Notes under the pieces: generated by a model
The model's input: only the letters and a program-made list of their open reading frames with translations
The model's database searches: none
Told to the model about the DNA's origin: nothing
From: Bradyrhizobium liaoningense
Lineage (GTDB): Bacteria; Pseudomonadota; Alphaproteobacteria; Rhizobiales; Xanthobacteraceae
Assembly (NCBI RefSeq): GCF_018130825.1
Contig: NZ_JAFCJS010000002.1
Span: 868,001 to 932,000, forward strand
DNA length: 64,000 bases
Direction of reading: 5' to 3'
In this document: piece by piece, positions 10,571 through 20,303 of the stretch
How the letters are laid out: every line of letters begins with the position of its first letter
Position numbering within the stretch: position 1 is the first letter of the stretch
Translations under genes and position numbers: made by a program

Positions 10571-11446
10571 TCATGGGATGTTCATTCGCGGATCCAGCGC
10601 ATCGCGCAGGCCGTCACCGAGGAAGTTGAAGCTGGTTACCGCGAGCGTGATGGCGACACCCGGCACGATCGCGAGCCAGGGCGCGCTGGTGAGATAGATC
10701 TGCGCGTTGTTGAGCATGTTGCCCCAGCTTGCGGCCGGCGGCTGGATGCCGAAGCCGAGATAGCTGACATAGGATTCGAGCAGGATCGCCTTGGCGACGT
10801 TCAGCGTCGCCGCCACCACGATCGGTGCGATCGCATTGGGCACGAGCTCGCGGAACACGATCCGCAGGTTCGACGACCCGAAGGCGAGTGCCGCCACGGC
10901 AAACTCGCGCTCACGCAGCGATCGCACCTGGGCTTCGACGACGCGGGCCACTGCCATCCACGCCGTTGCGGCGATCAGCACGGTGGTGGTGACGAGGCCG
11001 GGCTCGGTGAGCGCCGCGAGCGCAAGCAGGAGGAAGATGGTCGGAAAGCACAGCACGGCATCGACGAGCCGCATCAGGACCGCACCGACGGCCCCGCCAT
11101 AGAAGCCGGCGAAGGCGCCGACCACGATACCGATCGCCATCGCCATCACCATCGCGACGATGCCGATCGAGAGCGAGACGCGCCCGCCCATCATCAACCG
11201 TGCGAGCACGTCGCGGCCGAGCTCGTCGGTGCCGAGGATGTGCGCGCCCGACAGCGGCGGCGCGAACCGCTTCATGATGTCGATATAGGTGTCGTCGAAC
11301 GGCAGGAGATAGGGACCCAATGCCGAACCGAGCACGAGGACAAGGATGATCACCGCACCCGCAAGCGCAAGCCTGTGACGGCAAAAGCGCCGCCACGCGG
11401 CCTGACCGGGCGTGCGCTGGACAGTGGAGAGGGCCGCAGTCGCCAT
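10571..11446 (-). CDS. Peptide-type ABC importer, permease (DppC-like)
   Basis: A 291-residue inner-membrane permease. It has the N-terminal OppC segment with a first transmembrane helix (around 25-45), the sequence HILGTDELGRDVLARL that marks this family, and the loop typical of DppC near YVSYLGFGIQPPAASWGNML. Three bases separate it from the DppB-like gene, so the two form one channel. Confidence 0.93.
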   Translation of the reverse strand: MATAALSTVQRTPGQAAWRRFCRHRLALAGAVIILVLVLGSALGPYLLPFDDTYIDIMKRFAPPLSGAHILGTDELGRDVLARLMMGGRVSLSIGIVAMVMAMAIGIVVGAFAGFYGGAVGAVLMRLVDAVLCFPTIFLLLALAALTEPGLVTTTVLIAATAWMAVARVVEAQVRSLREREFAVAALAFGSSNLRIVFRELVPNAIAPIVVAATLNVAKAILLESYVSYLGFGIQPPAASWGNMLNNAQIYLTSAPWLAIVPGVAITLAVTSFNFLGDGLRDALDPRMNIP

Positions 11447-11449
11447 CGC

Positions 11450-12400
11450 CTAGCCCACCCGGATGCGCGGATCGACGACGGCATAGAGGATGTCGGCGAG
11501 CAGCGAGCCGATCAGCACCATCGTCGCCGAAAACATCAGGATGCCCATCACCACGGGATAGTCGCGGTAGCCGATGGAATCGAGAAAGAGCCGGCCCATG
11601 CCGGGCCAGGTGAATACGGTTTCCGCCACCAGCGCGCCGCCCAGCAAGGTCGGAAACTGCAGGCCGGCCACCGTGATCATCGGCAGCAGCGCGTTGCGCA
11701 GGGCGTGCACGGTGAGGATGCGCCATTCCGGCATGCCCTTGGCGCGCGCGGTGCGGATGTAGTCCTGGTTGATGACCTCCAGCATCGAGGAGCGCATGAA
11801 GCGCCCCCACATCGCGGTCTCGACCAGCGCCAGCACCATGGCCGGCGCAATCAGGTGATGCAGCAGGTCGAGAAAGGAGCCGTCGCCGATGGTCTGCCGG
11901 TTACCGGCCGGGAGCCAGCCGAGCTTCACCGAGAACACGTAGATGGTGACGAGGCCGAACCAGAAGGTCGGAATCGACAGCGCGATCATGGCGCCGACGG
12001 TGGCGAGCGTATCGAACACCGAATAGCGGCGCAGCGCACCAAGGATGCCGATCCAGCAGCCGAGCAGCACCGCGATGATGGTTGCCGTCGCCATCAGCTC
12101 CAGTGTGGCGCCGAGATGCGAGGAGATCACCGACAGCACCGCCTCGCCATCGCGATAGGACTTGCCCCAGTCGCCTTTGAGCATGCGGCCGAACCAGTCG
12201 AGGTACTGGATCGGCAGCGGCCGGTCGAGGCCAAGCTGCCTCGTGACGCGGTCGAGATCCTCCTGCGTCATCTGCCCGGAGACGGCAAACTGCGAGAGCG
12301 GGCCGCCCGGCGCCAGATGCAGAATGGCAAAGCCGATCGCCGAAACGATCACGAGCAGCATGATCGCCTGCGCCAGGCGATTGGCGACGTAGCGGGCCAT
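11450..12400 (-). CDS. Peptide-type ABC importer, permease (DppB-like)
   Basis: A 316-residue inner-membrane permease of the DppB/OppB family. The N-terminal RYVANRLAQAIMLLVIVS helix, the segment HLAPGGPL and the coupling loop around DYIRTARAKGMPEW are diagnostic. It starts 27 bases after the binding-protein stop codon and precedes the DppC-like partner. Confidence 0.93.
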   Translation of the reverse strand: MARYVANRLAQAIMLLVIVSAIGFAILHLAPGGPLSQFAVSGQMTQEDLDRVTRQLGLDRPLPIQYLDWFGRMLKGDWGKSYRDGEAVLSVISSHLGATLELMATATIIAVLLGCWIGILGALRRYSVFDTLATVGAMIALSIPTFWFGLVTIYVFSVKLGWLPAGNRQTIGDGSFLDLLHHLIAPAMVLALVETAMWGRFMRSSMLEVINQDYIRTARAKGMPEWRILTVHALRNALLPMITVAGLQFPTLLGGALVAETVFTWPGMGRLFLDSIGYRDYPVVMGILMFSATMVLIGSLLADILYAVVDPRIRVG

Positions 12401-12427
12401 CTCAGGCGATCCAGCCGGCCTGAGACA

Positions 12428-14119
12428 TCAGGCCCAGTACCATTCGCGCATGTTCCAGCTGTTGATCGACATGTTGATGTTCGGACGGAAGCCTTGCAGC
12501 CCCTCCTTGATGCCCTCGGCGATAAAGCTCTGAAACAGCGGCAGGATCGCGAGGTCGTTGCGGATGAGCTTCTGCAGCTCGCCATAGGTCGCCTTGCGCT
12601 GCGCCAGGTCGAACTGCTTGGCGCCTTGGGAAAGCAGCCGGTCGGCCTCCGCACTCTGATATTGATAGGTGTTGTAGCCGCGGCCGCCCTTGGCGGGAAT
12701 GGCGCCGGAGCCGAAGCGCGGCGTCACGTCGGGGTCGCTGCCCAGCATGAAGTTCACGCCGACGATCACCGAATTGAACTTGGATTGCTGCCAGAAGTCG
12801 CCCCAGATCACGGCCGCCGGCATGTTGTTGACGCGCATCGTTGCGCCGATGGCGCGCCAGTCCTGGATCAGGAGCTGCTGGCACTGCTCGCGCACGGCAC
12901 TGCCCGCCGTCGTCGAGTTGGTGAATTCGAGCTTGACGCCGCCCTTCTCGCGGATGCCGCTGGAGCCGCGAACCCAGCCCGCGGCGTCGAGCAGCGCATT
13001 GGCCTTGGCAGGATCGTATTTGTGCTGCGGCAGCCCCTGCTGGAACGACCAGGCCTGCTGCGGCACGAAGCTCTCTGTCTGCGTCGGCAGGCCGTAATAG
13101 AGCGCATCGATGATCGCCTGCTTGTTGATGCCGAGATAGAGCGCCTCGCGCACGGCGCGGTCGGTAAAGGGACCGAAGTCGAGATTGGGCGCGATATGCT
13201 CCACCGAGGAGGTCGAGGAGACGAAGATCTTGCGGCCCTTCAGCGTCTTCGCCTCCTGCACGAAGTTCGGCAGGATGCCCGCAAGGCCGGTGTAGTCGAC
13301 CTGTCCGGTACGGAACTGCGTGTAGAGCACGGTGAGATCAGGGATGTACTTGAAGACCACGCGTTCGACGTACGGCCCCTTGCCGTGATAGCCGGTGTGG
13401 GCATTCAACTGGATATGATCGCCCGGCACGCGCTCGCCCCAGCGGAACGGGCCGGTCCCGACCGGCGCATTGTGGAACGGCGAGGCGTTCGGATCGGACA
13501 CCTTCTCCAGGATGTGCTTGGGCACGATGAAGGTGAACGACGCCAGGATCGACATGTAGGGCGAATACGGCGCTTCCATCCGCCATTGGATCTCGTCGGG
13601 CGCCACGACGGTGATGTCCTTGACGAGGCTATGGCCGACCCGGCTGCGCGCGCGGAAGGCGGGATTGTTGATCAGCTCGATGGAGAATTTGACGTCCTCC
13701 GCCGTGAACGGCGTGCCGTCATGCCACTTCACGTCCTTGCGGAGCTTGATCTTCCAGGTCAGGCCGTCGGCCGACAAGCCGCCATTCTCGAGCGTCGGGA
13801 CCTCACGGGCGAGGTCGGGAACGAAATTCCCGTCGGGATCGATGTACCAGAGCGGCGAGAACACCTGCCACCAGATGCCCTGATCGACCTCGATGCCGGG
13901 CATCAAGGGATGGAAGACGGTCGGCTCCTGCGACAGCGCCGCGATCACCTGTCCGCGCGGCTTGTCCGGCGGGCTGGTCGGGCGCTCGGCCTGCGCGAAG
14001 GCGCTGCCCGCGAGACTCCATCCCGCCGCGGCGCCGGCGCCGAGCTGGAAGAATTGACGGCGATTCGGAACACCGAGATGCACTGCCCCAACGCCGAACT
14101 TGCCGGTGTCGTCTGCCAT
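12428..14119 (-). CDS. Peptide-type ABC substrate-binding protein, Tat-exported
   Basis: A 563-residue SBP family 5 protein. It starts at ATG 14119, behind a strong GGAGAG site; the frame runs further upstream but without a good ribosome site. A twin-arginine signal (NRRQFFQLGAGAAAG, about residues 19-33, ending in GSAFAQA) shows Tat export to the periplasm. The family core follows: IKLRKDVKWHDGTPFTAEDV and the later lobe with PVGTGPFRW. Members bind peptides, opines, nickel or other small molecules, so the oxidase in the same operon is the better hint of cargo. First gene of the operon; divergent to the XRE-cupin regulator with 219 bp between. Confidence 0.92.
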   Translation of the reverse strand: MADDTGKFGVGAVHLGVPNRRQFFQLGAGAAAGWSLAGSAFAQAERPTSPPDKPRGQVIAALSQEPTVFHPLMPGIEVDQGIWWQVFSPLWYIDPDGNFVPDLAREVPTLENGGLSADGLTWKIKLRKDVKWHDGTPFTAEDVKFSIELINNPAFRARSRVGHSLVKDITVVAPDEIQWRMEAPYSPYMSILASFTFIVPKHILEKVSDPNASPFHNAPVGTGPFRWGERVPGDHIQLNAHTGYHGKGPYVERVVFKYIPDLTVLYTQFRTGQVDYTGLAGILPNFVQEAKTLKGRKIFVSSTSSVEHIAPNLDFGPFTDRAVREALYLGINKQAIIDALYYGLPTQTESFVPQQAWSFQQGLPQHKYDPAKANALLDAAGWVRGSSGIREKGGVKLEFTNSTTAGSAVREQCQQLLIQDWRAIGATMRVNNMPAAVIWGDFWQQSKFNSVIVGVNFMLGSDPDVTPRFGSGAIPAKGGRGYNTYQYQSAEADRLLSQGAKQFDLAQRKATYGELQKLIRNDLAILPLFQSFIAEGIKEGLQGFRPNINMSINSWNMREWYWA

Positions 14120-14338
14120 GACCCACTCTCCTTGTCGCACGCGGCACCGTCTCCCGCGCCCCCGAGACCCCGGCAAGGGACAAGGAGTGGGCTTTAGTGC
14201 TTCTAAATTTTTCGATCAAAAGTTCATCATGACTAAATACAGCTGTCAATCACATTGCTAGGATGCGCGACCTTTTCACTGTGACTGAACCTCGGATCGA
14301 CTCGGGTCCCGGGGTGAGACGATGCATGGGAGAGCGAC

Positions 14339-14971
14339 ATGGATGGTCGCGGCGATACGAACGGCACCAAGGACGCCCCGGCAGTCGAGGCCGACGACGC
14401 GGTCGACCAGCGCCTCGGCGAGACCGTGCGGCTGCTGCGCCAGCGCGCCGGGCTCTCGATCCAGGATGTCGCCAACAAGACCGGCCTCTCCAACGGCATG
14501 ATCAGCCAGCTCGAACGTGCACGGGCCATGCCATCGATCCGCACCCTGCGCCTGCTCAGCATCGCGCTCGACGTGCCGATCTCCTACTTCTTCGAGACCA
14601 GCGATCCCGACAACGTGCAGCGCTACATCGTGCGCAAGAACGCGAGGCGCCTGCTGCGCCTCACCGCCAGCGGCGTCGTCAAGGAAGCCCTCACCCCCGA
14701 CGGCAAGGGCCAGCTCGAGCTCTACGAGCTCACGCTCAATCCCGGCGCCTCCTCAGGCACCGACTTCCTCCAGCACACCGGTGAGAAGGCGGGCTACATC
14801 CTGTCGGGCAGCCTGCGGCTGTGGCTCGACAACCAGGCCCATCTGCTCGAGGCCGGGGACAGTTTCCGCTTCCCGAGCACCGTGCCGCACATGTTCGATA
14901 ACCCGACCCAGCAGGTGGCACGCGCAATCTGGGTGACGACGCTGCGCCAGACCGATTCGCCGCCAGGTTGA
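14339..14971 (+). CDS. XRE-family regulator with C-terminal cupin
   Basis: A 210-residue repressor or activator. Residues about 24-80 form a lambda-Cro type helix-turn-helix (RLLRQRAGLSIQDVANKTGL then NGMISQLERARAMPS); residues about 125-200 form a small cupin (GEKAGYILSGSLRLWL, then LEAGDSFRFPSTVPHMFDN) that probably senses a small ligand. Regulators of this layout (PuuR type) often control amino-acid, polyamine or sugar catabolism next door. It is divergent to the peptide-type transporter operon, its probable target. The AT-rich part of the spacer (about 14195-14262) would hold the promoters. Confidence 0.88.
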   Translation: MDGRGDTNGTKDAPAVEADDAVDQRLGETVRLLRQRAGLSIQDVANKTGLSNGMISQLERARAMPSIRTLRLLSIALDVPISYFFETSDPDNVQRYIVRKNARRLLRLTASGVVKEALTPDGKGQLELYELTLNPGASSGTDFLQHTGEKAGYILSGSLRLWLDNQAHLLEAGDSFRFPSTVPHMFDNPTQQVARAIWVTTLRQTDSPPG

Positions 14972-15056
14972 ACCACGCACCCTGTTCCCGGCGCCCCCGG
15001 TGCTGTAAATTGACCCTCGACGGAGAGCGGGGCAGTCTGTAGCTCACATGATGCCG

Positions 15057-15078
15057 GCCCGTCGACAGCGCGACGGGC
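15057..15078. other. GC-rich hairpin upstream of the histidine kinase
   Basis: GCCCGTCG-ACAGCG-CGACGGGC is a perfect 8-bp inverted repeat 28 bp before the kinase start. No T-tract follows, so it is not a classic terminator. It could be an operator or a leader hairpin; function unknown. Confidence 0.3.
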
Positions 15079-15105
15079 GATCCGCGGCTGACGTCTTGGT
15101 GTGAC

Positions 15106-16974
15106 ATGAAACTCAGGGGGCTTCTGACTCTCGCGATGGCCGCGCAGGTCGTCGTGACTGCCGCAGCCCTCCTCGCCTCCCATGCAGTGACCGGAACCGC
15201 CGGCGGCTTCGGCACTCCCCAGGTCATTGCCCTGCTCGCAAGCGCCGCCATTGCGGCGCTGATCGCGCGCCTGTGCCTGCGTGCGATCGAGACGACGCAG
15301 CGCGATCAGGCTGCCGCAGCCCTGGCGGATCAAACGAAGGCCATCGCCGAGAGCGTGCAAATGACGCAAGCCGTCATCAAGACCGCGCTCGACGCCTTCG
15401 TCCAGACCGACGAGCGCGGCATCGTCCTGGAGTGGAGCTTCCAGGCCGAAGCCCTAACCGGATGGACGCGCAACGAGGCCATCGGCGCCGACGTCGTCGA
15501 CCTCCTCGTCGCCGAGCCGCTCCGAGCCGGCTTCAGGCAGCGCATGATGCGGCTGTTGCCGGAACTGTCGCATGCGCCGATCGGCATCCGCTTCGAGGCG
15601 AGCCTGTTGCACAGAAATGGCGGCGAGATCCTGATCGAGGCGTCAAGCACGGCACTGCGTCTCGGGGAACGCCAAATCATCAACACCTTCGTCAAGGACG
15701 TCACGCAGAAGCGGGCCGCCGAGGAGCAGCTGATCCAGGCGCAGAAGATGGAGGCGGTCGGGCAGCTCACCGGCGGCATCGCGCACGAATTCAACAACAT
15801 GCTCACCGTGATCACCGGCACGATCGAGATCCTCGCCGACGCCGTGAAGGACAATCCGCCGCTTGCGACCATCACCAAGCTGATCAGCGAGGCCGCCGAT
15901 CGCGGCGCCACGCTGACGTCGAGCCTGCTGTCCTTTGCCCGCAAGCAGGCGCTCCAGCCGGCCGAGATCGACATCAACGAGCTGCTCGAGGAACTGGCCA
16001 AGCTGCTGCTGGCGACCTTCGACAAGAAGATCGAGATCGTGACGAAGCTGGACGCCAATGCCTGGCTGGCTTTCGCCGATCGCGGTCAATTGAGCTCGGC
16101 GCTGCTCAACCTCGCCATCAACGCCCGCGACGCGATGCTGGGCGGCGGCAGCCTCACGCTGACGACGCGCAACGTGGTGTTCGGCGTCCGCGAGGCCGTC
16201 GCGGTCGGCGCCGGCTATGCCGGCGACTATGTCGAGATCGAGATCGCCGACAGCGGCACGGGCATTCCGCGGGCCATTCTCGAACGCATCTTCGATCCGT
16301 TCTTCTCGACCAAGGAGGTCGGCAAGGGCACCGGGCTCGGGCTCAGCATGGTGTTCGGCTTCGTCAAGCAGTCCGGCGGCGGCATCAAGGTCGCCTCCAC
16401 CGAAGGCCGCGGCACGACCTTCACGATCTACCTGCCCAAAGCCGAGACCAGCACGCTCCGCCCGGCCGGCTATGACGAGCGCAAGGTCGTGGGAGGACAC
16501 GAAACCATCCTGTGCGTCGAGGACGACCGCGACGTCCGCCAATACGTCACGGTGCAGCTCGAGAGCCTCGGCTACAAGGTCATCCCCGCCGCGAACGCCA
16601 CCGAAGCGCTCGCCATCGCCGCGGAGGGCAAGACGTTCGACCTGCTGTTCACCGACATCGTGATGGCGGGCGGCATCAACGGGCGCGAGCTCGCCGAGCA
16701 GATGGTGGCCGCGCGGCCGTGGCTGAGAGTGCTGTTGACCTCGGGCTACGCCTATGACTCGCCCACGCAGGCCCGCGCCACGATGGGCGCACCGCTGCTG
16801 ACGAAGCCGTACCGCAAGGCCGAGCTCGCCCGCATGCTGCGCCGCTCTCTCGACACCGCCGTCGATTCCGCGGGCGATGCAATCCCGACGCCGTACTCGG
16901 TGCAGGCCGACGTCGAGGGCTTCTTGCGCAGGCAGGCAACTGAAGACGGCGGCACGACGCGGTCGCGGAAATAG
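15106..16974 (+). CDS. Hybrid sensor histidine kinase with receiver domain
   Basis: A 622-residue membrane kinase. Two hydrophobic segments (about 7-27 and 39-60) anchor it with almost no periplasmic loop; a PAS domain (about 85-200) is probably the sensor. The phospho-acceptor is His227 in GGIAHEFNNML, the ATPase domain shows the N box (LNLAINARDAM) and G boxes (DSGTGIP, GKGTGLGLSMV), and a C-terminal receiver carries Asp518 in LLFTDIVM with acidic DD at 474-475 and Lys in LLTKPY. No response-regulator gene is adjacent, so it may signal through its own receiver or a distant partner. It ends 6 bp from the convergent AraC gene. Signal unknown. Confidence 0.9.
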   Translation: MKLRGLLTLAMAAQVVVTAAALLASHAVTGTAGGFGTPQVIALLASAAIAALIARLCLRAIETTQRDQAAAALADQTKAIAESVQMTQAVIKTALDAFVQTDERGIVLEWSFQAEALTGWTRNEAIGADVVDLLVAEPLRAGFRQRMMRLLPELSHAPIGIRFEASLLHRNGGEILIEASSTALRLGERQIINTFVKDVTQKRAAEEQLIQAQKMEAVGQLTGGIAHEFNNMLTVITGTIEILADAVKDNPPLATITKLISEAADRGATLTSSLLSFARKQALQPAEIDINELLEELAKLLLATFDKKIEIVTKLDANAWLAFADRGQLSSALLNLAINARDAMLGGGSLTLTTRNVVFGVREAVAVGAGYAGDYVEIEIADSGTGIPRAILERIFDPFFSTKEVGKGTGLGLSMVFGFVKQSGGGIKVASTEGRGTTFTIYLPKAETSTLRPAGYDERKVVGGHETILCVEDDRDVRQYVTVQLESLGYKVIPAANATEALAIAAEGKTFDLLFTDIVMAGGINGRELAEQMVAARPWLRVLLTSGYAYDSPTQARATMGAPLLTKPYRKAELARMLRRSLDTAVDSAGDAIPTPYSVQADVEGFLRRQATEDGGTTRSRK

Positions 16975-16980
16975 CTCCGC

Positions 16981-18006
16981 CTAGCTCATCCTCCGCCGTA
17001 GCGTCGCCGACGGGGTCTCGCCGAATTTTTCGCGGTAGGCGCCGGCCATGCGGCCGAGATGGGTGAAGCCGAGATCGAAGGCGATCTCGGTGACGGAGGC
17101 ATCGGGCGCGGCCTGCCCGAGACGGGCATGCAGGCCGGCGAGGCGCATGTCGAGCAGCATCTGTGAGATCGAGACGCCGAAGTGACGGCGGAAGCCGAGC
17201 TGGAGCGCGCGGATGCCGATGCCGGAGGCCCGGGCAAGCTGCACGAGGTCGAGCGGCTCGCCGGCATTGTCCGCAAGATGATCGCGCGCGGCGCGGAGCG
17301 CGCGCGGCAGGCGCTCGGCCTGGCCCGAAAACGTCCGGATCGCATCCGACAGGCCATGCCGTTGGCCATTGAGGAGGTGATCGAGCAGCGCCTCGCGCCA
17401 ATCGGCCATTGCGACCGGGGACAGCCTGCCGGACGGCCCGAGGCGCTCGGCAATCAACATCAGCTCGGCAAGGCTGGTTTGCAGGCGGCGTCCGGACGGT
17501 GTGTCCAGGTCGATCGCAGCATCGAACTCGACTGCGCCAGCCGCCCTGCCCGACAGCGCCGCGGCGCGCTGCTCGACCAGACGGCGGTCAAGCAAGAGGA
17601 TCGCCTGCGCGCAGTCGCTCCACACCATCCGGGTCAGGATGGTGGGCGACAGCAGCGATGCCGTCCGGCCCGGACAGGCATCGAGCTCGCCGGCGCCGGC
17701 ACGTATACGGGCCGAGCCCGTGAGCGGGATCTGCACCAGGAAGAAGCGCTCGAGGCAGCCGGGATCGATGCTGACCGATCCGCCATAGGCGACGTAGTTG
17801 ATGGAAAATCCGTCGAAGGCCGCGCAATTGTGCCGGGCTGAGAAGCCGGCCGCACGTGGCCGCGTCGGTGTGAGATCGTGCGGGCAGAAGATGCGGCCGA
17901 TCTGCTCGGCCGCTTCGTCGACATCGTCGGTGGTGACGCGGGCGAAATCCGCAAGCCGTTCGGCTGCGGACGTTCTTGCGCTCGTTTCCTGCACGGCTGC
18001 GGACAT
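16981..18006 (-). CDS. AraC-family regulator with AraC-binding-2 domain
   Basis: A 341-residue regulator. The N-terminal half (about 35-220) is like the AraC_binding_2 (FeaR/NahR-type) effector domain; the C-terminal hundred residues hold two helix-turn-helix units (LVQLARASGIGIRALQLGFR and VTEIAFDLGFTHLGRMAGAY, followed by the usual FGETPS). Divergent to the cupin gene at 18196 with 189 bp between; a TATAAT-like element at 18045-18050 lies in that spacer. It may control the cupin and monooxygenase genes (inference from position). Confidence 0.88.
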   Translation of the reverse strand: MSAAVQETSARTSAAERLADFARVTTDDVDEAAEQIGRIFCPHDLTPTRPRAAGFSARHNCAAFDGFSINYVAYGGSVSIDPGCLERFFLVQIPLTGSARIRAGAGELDACPGRTASLLSPTILTRMVWSDCAQAILLLDRRLVEQRAAALSGRAAGAVEFDAAIDLDTPSGRRLQTSLAELMLIAERLGPSGRLSPVAMADWREALLDHLLNGQRHGLSDAIRTFSGQAERLPRALRAARDHLADNAGEPLDLVQLARASGIGIRALQLGFRRHFGVSISQMLLDMRLAGLHARLGQAAPDASVTEIAFDLGFTHLGRMAGAYREKFGETPSATLRRRMS

Positions 18007-18195
18007 CGTCGACCACGCTTCGCGTCACGGAATTGCTTTAAGCCTATAATAGTTCCCCGAACGCGAAAAGGGCCGCAAGGCGCAAAATCGTCGTGCTGCA
18101 TGGCAACAGCCGCATCCGGATTCGTTTAGCGGATAGACAGGCGGCCCATGGCTGGCCGAAGCTCCCTCCCCGCCGGAATCCATGAGGAGCAAGCC

Positions 18196-18645
18196 ATGAC
18201 TGCACTCGAAAAGGGCATTACCGCCAACGGCACGGGCTATGGCGGCAAGAGCTGGAACATCCTGGGCCAGGTCTATTTCCCCAAGGCCGTCACCGATTCC
18301 ACCTTCGCATTCGAGACCAACAGCGATCCCGGCCAGTTCGTGCCGGTGCACATCCATCCGACCCAGGACGAGTTCATCCTGGTGCAGGAGGGCACGCTCG
18401 ACCTCAAGCTCGACGGCCAGTGGGTCAAGGCCCATGCCGGCGACCTCGTGCGCATGCCGCGCGGCATCCCGCACGGCTATTTCAACAAGTCCGACAAGCC
18501 GTGCCGCGCGCTGTTCTGGGTCTCGCCGATGCAGAAGCTGGAGGCGCTGTTCAACCAGCTGCACAATCTGACCGACCCCGCCGAGGTCGTGCGCATCTCG
18601 GCGCTGCACGAGGTCGATTTCCTGCCGCCCGAGGCCAACGACTAG
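18196..18645 (+). CDS. Small cupin-domain protein
   Basis: A 149-residue single-domain cupin. Both cupin motifs are intact: PVHIHPTQDEFILVQEG (two His and a Glu as metal ligands) and GDLVRMPRGIPHGYFN (third His). This fits a mononuclear metal site as in quercetinase-like dioxygenases or in isomerases, but the reaction cannot be named. I start it at ATG 18196, behind GAGGAGC; the frame opens earlier at 18148 without a site. It precedes the flavin monooxygenase by 100 bp on the same strand and may work on the same metabolite. Confidence 0.8.
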   Translation: MTALEKGITANGTGYGGKSWNILGQVYFPKAVTDSTFAFETNSDPGQFVPVHIHPTQDEFILVQEGTLDLKLDGQWVKAHAGDLVRMPRGIPHGYFNKSDKPCRALFWVSPMQKLEALFNQLHNLTDPAEVVRISALHEVDFLPPEAND

Positions 18646-18745
18646 CCGCAGCTCCCTCGTCTACTTTCATCTGCGTGCAGACCCTGCCGGCCGCGCCTTG
18701 CGGCCGAACGTGGCCGCTTGCGCGCGAAACACATCGAGCAATCCC

Positions 18746-20233
18746 ATGGTCAGCCCAAAACATGTCTGCGTGATCGGCGCCGGCGTCTCCGGCCTCGCCG
18801 CCGCGAAGGCGTTCGCCGCCCGCGGCCATCGCGTCACCATCGTCGAGCGCAGCGGCGATCTCGGCGGCGTCTGGGAGCCGGCGCGCTCCTATCCTGACGT
18901 GCAGACTCAGAGCCCGAAGGATCTCTACCGCTACACCGATCGCGCCATGCCGGATGCCTATCCGGAATGGCCGACCGGGCCGCAGGTCCACGCCTATCTC
19001 GCCAACTATGCGAAGAGCTTCGGCCTCGACCGCATGCTGCGCCTCGACACCGAAGTCGCCGGCATGGCGCGGCGCGCCGACGGCAGACCGGGCTGGACGC
19101 TCACCCTGACGAGCAACGGCGGCACGACGAACGAAGATTTCGATTTCGTCGCTGTCTGCACCGGGCAATTCAACGAGCCGCGCGAGCTGCATTGTCCGGG
19201 CGAGGACGGCTTCCTGGCGCAGGGCGGCCAGATCCTGCACTCGTCGAAATACGGCGATCCGGCGCTGGCAAAGGGTCGCCGCGTCGTCGTGCTCGGCGGC
19301 TCGAAATCGGCGACCGACATCGCCGTGAACGCGGCGAAGTCGGGCGCGCGCGAGGTCACGATCGTGATGCGCGAGCCGGTCTGGCGCATCCCCTATTTCA
19401 TCGGCGGCCTCGTGAACTTCAAACGCATCCTCTACATCCGCGCGCAGGAGGAGATGTTTCCGGGCTGGGGCGCGAGCGCAATGGCAAGGCTTGCGCACCG
19501 CGTGGCGGCGCCGCTGGTCTGGGCCAACTGGCGCGGGTTGGAGAGCCTGTTGAAGGCGCAGCTCAAGCTCAAGCAGTGCAAGATGGTGCCGACCGAGCGG
19601 ATCGAGGACGGCGTCAACTGCTCGGTGCCGATCGCAACGCCCGGCTTCTATCCGATGGTCGCCGACGGCCGCATCAAGGCGGTGTTCGGCAGCTTCGAGC
19701 ACTATGAAGGCGACACCATCGTGATGAGCGGCGGCGAGCGCGTCGGCGCGGACGTCGCCGTGCTCGCGATCGGCTACAAGCTCGGCGTGCCGTTCCTGCC
19801 TGCGGCATACCAGCAGAAGCTGGTCGATGCCGACGGGCAATACCGGCTCTATCGCCTGATCGCCAATCCCGATCTGCCGGAGCTCGGCTTCGTCGGCTTC
19901 AACTCCTCGTTCTGCACCGTGCTCTGCGCCGACCTCGCGGCCAACTGGCTGGTGCGCTACGCAGACGGCCAGCTCGCCAACCAACCGACGGCGCAGGCGA
20001 TGCGCGACAACATCGAGATGATGCTGCACTTCAAGCGTGTCGAACGGCCGGCGGCGGGCGTCTATGGCGGTCTCTGCGTTGCGCCCTATCACTACCGCCA
20101 TTTCGACGAGCTGATGGCCGATATCGGCGCGAAGCACCAGAAGCGCGGCGGACTAGGAGGCCGCTTCCTGCCACCGGACGCGGATGCCTATGCCAAGTTC
20201 CTGGCGACCGCGCCGGACTACCGGGCGGCGTGA
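18746..20233 (+). CDS. Flavin-containing monooxygenase
   Basis: A 495-residue FAD/NADPH monooxygenase of the FMO/Baeyer-Villiger group. It shows the FAD motif VIGAGVSGLAAAKAFAARG (Gly11, 13, 16) and a second NADPH-binding Rossmann motif VVVLGGSKSATDIA near residue 178, preceded by the SSKYGDP segment. These enzymes oxygenate a soft nucleophile or insert oxygen next to a carbonyl. I chose ATG 18746 because the flavin motif follows at the usual distance. Substrate unknown. Confidence 0.85.
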   Translation: MVSPKHVCVIGAGVSGLAAAKAFAARGHRVTIVERSGDLGGVWEPARSYPDVQTQSPKDLYRYTDRAMPDAYPEWPTGPQVHAYLANYAKSFGLDRMLRLDTEVAGMARRADGRPGWTLTLTSNGGTTNEDFDFVAVCTGQFNEPRELHCPGEDGFLAQGGQILHSSKYGDPALAKGRRVVVLGGSKSATDIAVNAAKSGAREVTIVMREPVWRIPYFIGGLVNFKRILYIRAQEEMFPGWGASAMARLAHRVAAPLVWANWRGLESLLKAQLKLKQCKMVPTERIEDGVNCSVPIATPGFYPMVADGRIKAVFGSFEHYEGDTIVMSGGERVGADVAVLAIGYKLGVPFLPAAYQQKLVDADGQYRLYRLIANPDLPELGFVGFNSSFCTVLCADLAANWLVRYADGQLANQPTAQAMRDNIEMMLHFKRVERPAAGVYGGLCVAPYHYRHFDELMADIGAKHQKRGGLGGRFLPPDADAYAKFLATAPDYRAA

Positions 20234-20303
20234 GAGGAGAATTGCGGCTGCTGGCGTCTGATGCTTACGATCTCCCTGGCCATCGAATCGACGGGAACCA
20301 GCC

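Noticed and set aside
10463..14197. Very long plus-strand open frame (over 1,200 codons) opposite the permease and binding-protein genes
   Set aside because: It is antisense to four well-recognised genes, is rich in Arg, His, Asp and Gln as expected from reversed high-GC codons, and has no domain I recognise.
18022..18050. Sigma-70 promoter with TATAAT between AraC and cupin genes
   Set aside because: The -10 is perfect but the hexamer 17 bp upstream (GCGTCA) does not resemble TTGACA, and the cupin start is 145 bp away; kept only as a remark.
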